Positions 21,873-23,272 of a DNA stretch of 23,272 nt are shown here, piece after piece. The stretch spans positions 1 to 23,272 of the forward strand of contig CAYQCL010000035.1 in the NCBI GenBank assembly GCA_964416065.1. Reading direction: 5' to 3'. The translations under genes were made by a program, and so were the position numbers. The DNA comes from Limiplasma sp964416065 (GTDB taxonomy: Bacteria > Bacillota > Clostridia > Christensenellales > Aristaeellaceae). The notes below the pieces were generated by a model. That model saw only the letters and a program-made list of their open reading frames with translations. It searched no databases and was not told the origin of the DNA. How positions within the stretch are numbered: position 1 is the stretch's first letter; every line of letters starts with the position of its first letter.

Positions 21873-23198
21873 ATGAACGCCGAAGAGTTGTGGGGAAGTG
21901 CCTGCAAAATTCTCGAGGGAGAAATGCCCCGTATCAGCTATACCACGTGGATTGAGACCGCGCTCAAGGTCTATGCCCTGATCGGGGATACGCTGCTTCT
22001 GGAATGTGTAAGTCCGGTCATGCAGCAGATGGGCACCAGCCGGTATATGGATAAAATTCAGCATGCGGTGAATACGGCGGCGGGGCGCGCATTGAAGGTC
22101 GAGGTGCTGGGGCAGGGCGAGCTGGAGGCCAGAGTCAATCAGCTCAGGGCGCGCACCTCGGGCGATACCCTGGCGATGCTCAATCCCAAGTATACCTTTG
22201 ATACCTTCGTTGTCGGCTCCAGCAATCGGTTTGCGCACGCGGTGTCGCTGGCGGTGGCGGAGATGCCCGCCAAGGCGTATAACCCGTTGTTTGTCTATGG
22301 CGGCGTGGGACTCGGAAAGACGCATCTGATGCACGCCATCGGCCAATACGCGCATGAATTGTATCCGGAGATGAAGATCCTCTATATCACCAGCGAGGAC
22401 TTCACCAATCAGCTTGTAAACGCCATGCAGACCGGACAGAACCAGCAGTTTCGCGAGCGGTTCCGAAACGTCGACATTCTCATGGTGGATGATATCCAAT
22501 TCATCGCCGGCAAGCACGGCACCGAGGAGGAATTCTTTCACACCTTCAACCATCTGCGCGACGCGGGCAAGCAGATCGTCATGACCTCCGATAAGCCGCC
22601 CAAGGAAATTCAAAAGCTGGAGGAGCGGCTGTGCAGCCGGTTTGAGGGTGGGCTTGTCGCCGATATCCAGCGGCCTGATTTTGAGACGCGTCTGGCCATC
22701 CTTCGCAAGAAGGCGGAATTTGAACAGATCATCATCAGCGATGAGATTCTGGCGCTGATCGCGGAAAAGATCGATACCAACATCCGCGAACTGGAGGGAA
22801 GCCTGACCCGCCTGACCGCCTATTCCAGCCTGACTCGACGGCCCATCGACATGCAGCTGGCCAGCGAGGCGCTCAGGGAGCTGTTCAAGCATACCGAGGC
22901 CAAGGTGCTTACCTGCGACGTGATCCAGGAGGCGGTGGCGAATTACTATGGTATCACCATGGAGGATCTCAAGAGCCCTAAGCGCAACCATGAGATCACC
23001 GTTCCGCGCCAGATCGCCATGTATCTCGCGCGGGAGATGATGGGGCTGAGCCTGACCAAAATCGGCGACGCGTTTGGAGGAAGGCATTACACGACGGTCA
23101 TGTCCTCCATTGACAAGGTGGAGGAGTCCATCAAGCAGTCTCCTAGCCTCGCGAGCCTTCTCGATGATATTCGCCGCATGATCAAGGATACAAAATAA
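21873..23198 (+). CDS. dnaA: Chromosomal replication initiator protein DnaA
   Basis: Binds DnaA boxes, melts the origin and loads the helicase. The 441 residues show the four-domain order. Domain I spans about 1-80 (WGSACKILEGEMPRISYTTWI), followed by a short linker and the AAA+ domain with NPKYTFDTFVVGSSNRFAHA (103-122). Walker A is GGVGLGKT (143-150), Walker B is ILMVDDIQF (202-210), and an SRFEGG sensor/Arg-finger segment follows. The C-terminal box-binding helix-turn-helix ends with GGRHYTTVMSSI (402-413). Domain II is short. The ATG at 21873 starts the usual MNxEELW; a GTG one codon earlier (21870) is closer to the GGAAGG site and is equally possible. The promoter and DnaA boxes lie just upstream. 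Confidence 0.97.
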   Translation: MNAEELWGSACKILEGEMPRISYTTWIETALKVYALIGDTLLLECVSPVMQQMGTSRYMDKIQHAVNTAAGRALKVEVLGQGELEARVNQLRARTSGDTLAMLNPKYTFDTFVVGSSNRFAHAVSLAVAEMPAKAYNPLFVYGGVGLGKTHLMHAIGQYAHELYPEMKILYITSEDFTNQLVNAMQTGQNQQFRERFRNVDILMVDDIQFIAGKHGTEEEFFHTFNHLRDAGKQIVMTSDKPPKEIQKLEERLCSRFEGGLVADIQRPDFETRLAILRKKAEFEQIIISDEILALIAEKIDTNIRELEGSLTRLTAYSSLTRRPIDMQLASEALRELFKHTEAKVLTCDVIQEAVANYYGITMEDLKSPKRNHEITVPRQIAMYLAREMMGLSLTKIGDAFGGRHYTTVMSSIDKVEESIKQSPSLASLLDDIRRMIKDTK

Positions 23199-23272
23199 CG
23201 AAAATGAAAATTTCCGCAAAATGTACGGGCGTCAAGCATCGGTAACGCGAAAGTCAAGAGGGGAACTGTCAA
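23199..23272 (+). other. Start of the dnaA-dnaN gap
   Basis: No gene is seen in these 74 bp. A 13-codon frame from the ATG at 23204 has no ribosome site. AGAGGGG near 23258 could be the ribosome site of a gene starting just beyond the edge, most likely dnaN by the usual gene order. Confidence 0.35.

Noticed and set aside
21453..23219. 588-codon minus-strand frame opposite dnaA
   Set aside because: It is the mirror of dnaA, which has all DnaA motifs; the long frame results from G+C-rich codon use.

Overview
The window reads as chromosomal DNA of a Gram-positive-type Bacillota bacterium, most likely a G+C-rich member of the class Clostridia. The pointers are a pta-ackA acetate pair, homologues of the Bacillus ylbJ/ylbM/ylbN genes, strong AGGAGG-type ribosome binding sites, TTGACA/TATAAT-type promoters and dnaA preceded by TTTTCCACA-type DnaA boxes. 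I see no tRNA, rRNA, CRISPR array, insertion sequence or prophage. Species and family cannot be told from the sequence alone.

Layout. Positions 1-1565 (minus) hold pta followed by ackA, which runs off the left edge. Facing away from them is tmcAL (1672-2850), an acetate-using tRNA-modification ligase. A two-gene heterodimeric ABC exporter follows (2929-6404), then a convergent DinB-fold protein (6422-6931). A clear promoter drives a DUF3795 Cys-rich protein and an overlapping sugar O-acetyltransferase (7028-7905), ended by a hairpin terminator. On the minus strand, 8005-8735 is a secreted Thr/Glu/Pro-rich protein with an Ig-like tail, broken by a one-base frameshift next to an 18-bp tandem repeat. 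A good promoter and a 190-nt hairpin-rich leader precede a CNNM/CorC-type CBS membrane protein (9127-10377), followed by argH, an overlapping acyltransferase-3 membrane protein and a DUF177 (YceD/YlbN) protein, ending at 13421. A 360-bp hairpin-rich intergenic block with a bidirectional terminator separates these from a divergent PRPP-synthetase homologue (minus). A YlbJ-like sporulation membrane protein (15194-16198) is transcribed away from it behind a candidate sigma-E promoter.

From 20845 down to 16164 a minus-strand operon runs pgsA, an M20-peptidase homologue lacking most catalytic residues, a GT-C-like multi-pass membrane protein, a 71-residue protein and a GtrA-family flippase-like protein. 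The tight spacing and overlaps suggest a membrane lipid/glycan-modification unit that I do not recognise as a described system. This is the most novel part of the window.

The right end is the probable replication origin region. An unrecognised 162-residue gene (minus) and a very AT-rich stretch are followed by a dnaA promoter, four DnaA-box-like 9-mers in the dnaA leader, and dnaA itself (21873-23198). dnaN probably starts just beyond the window.
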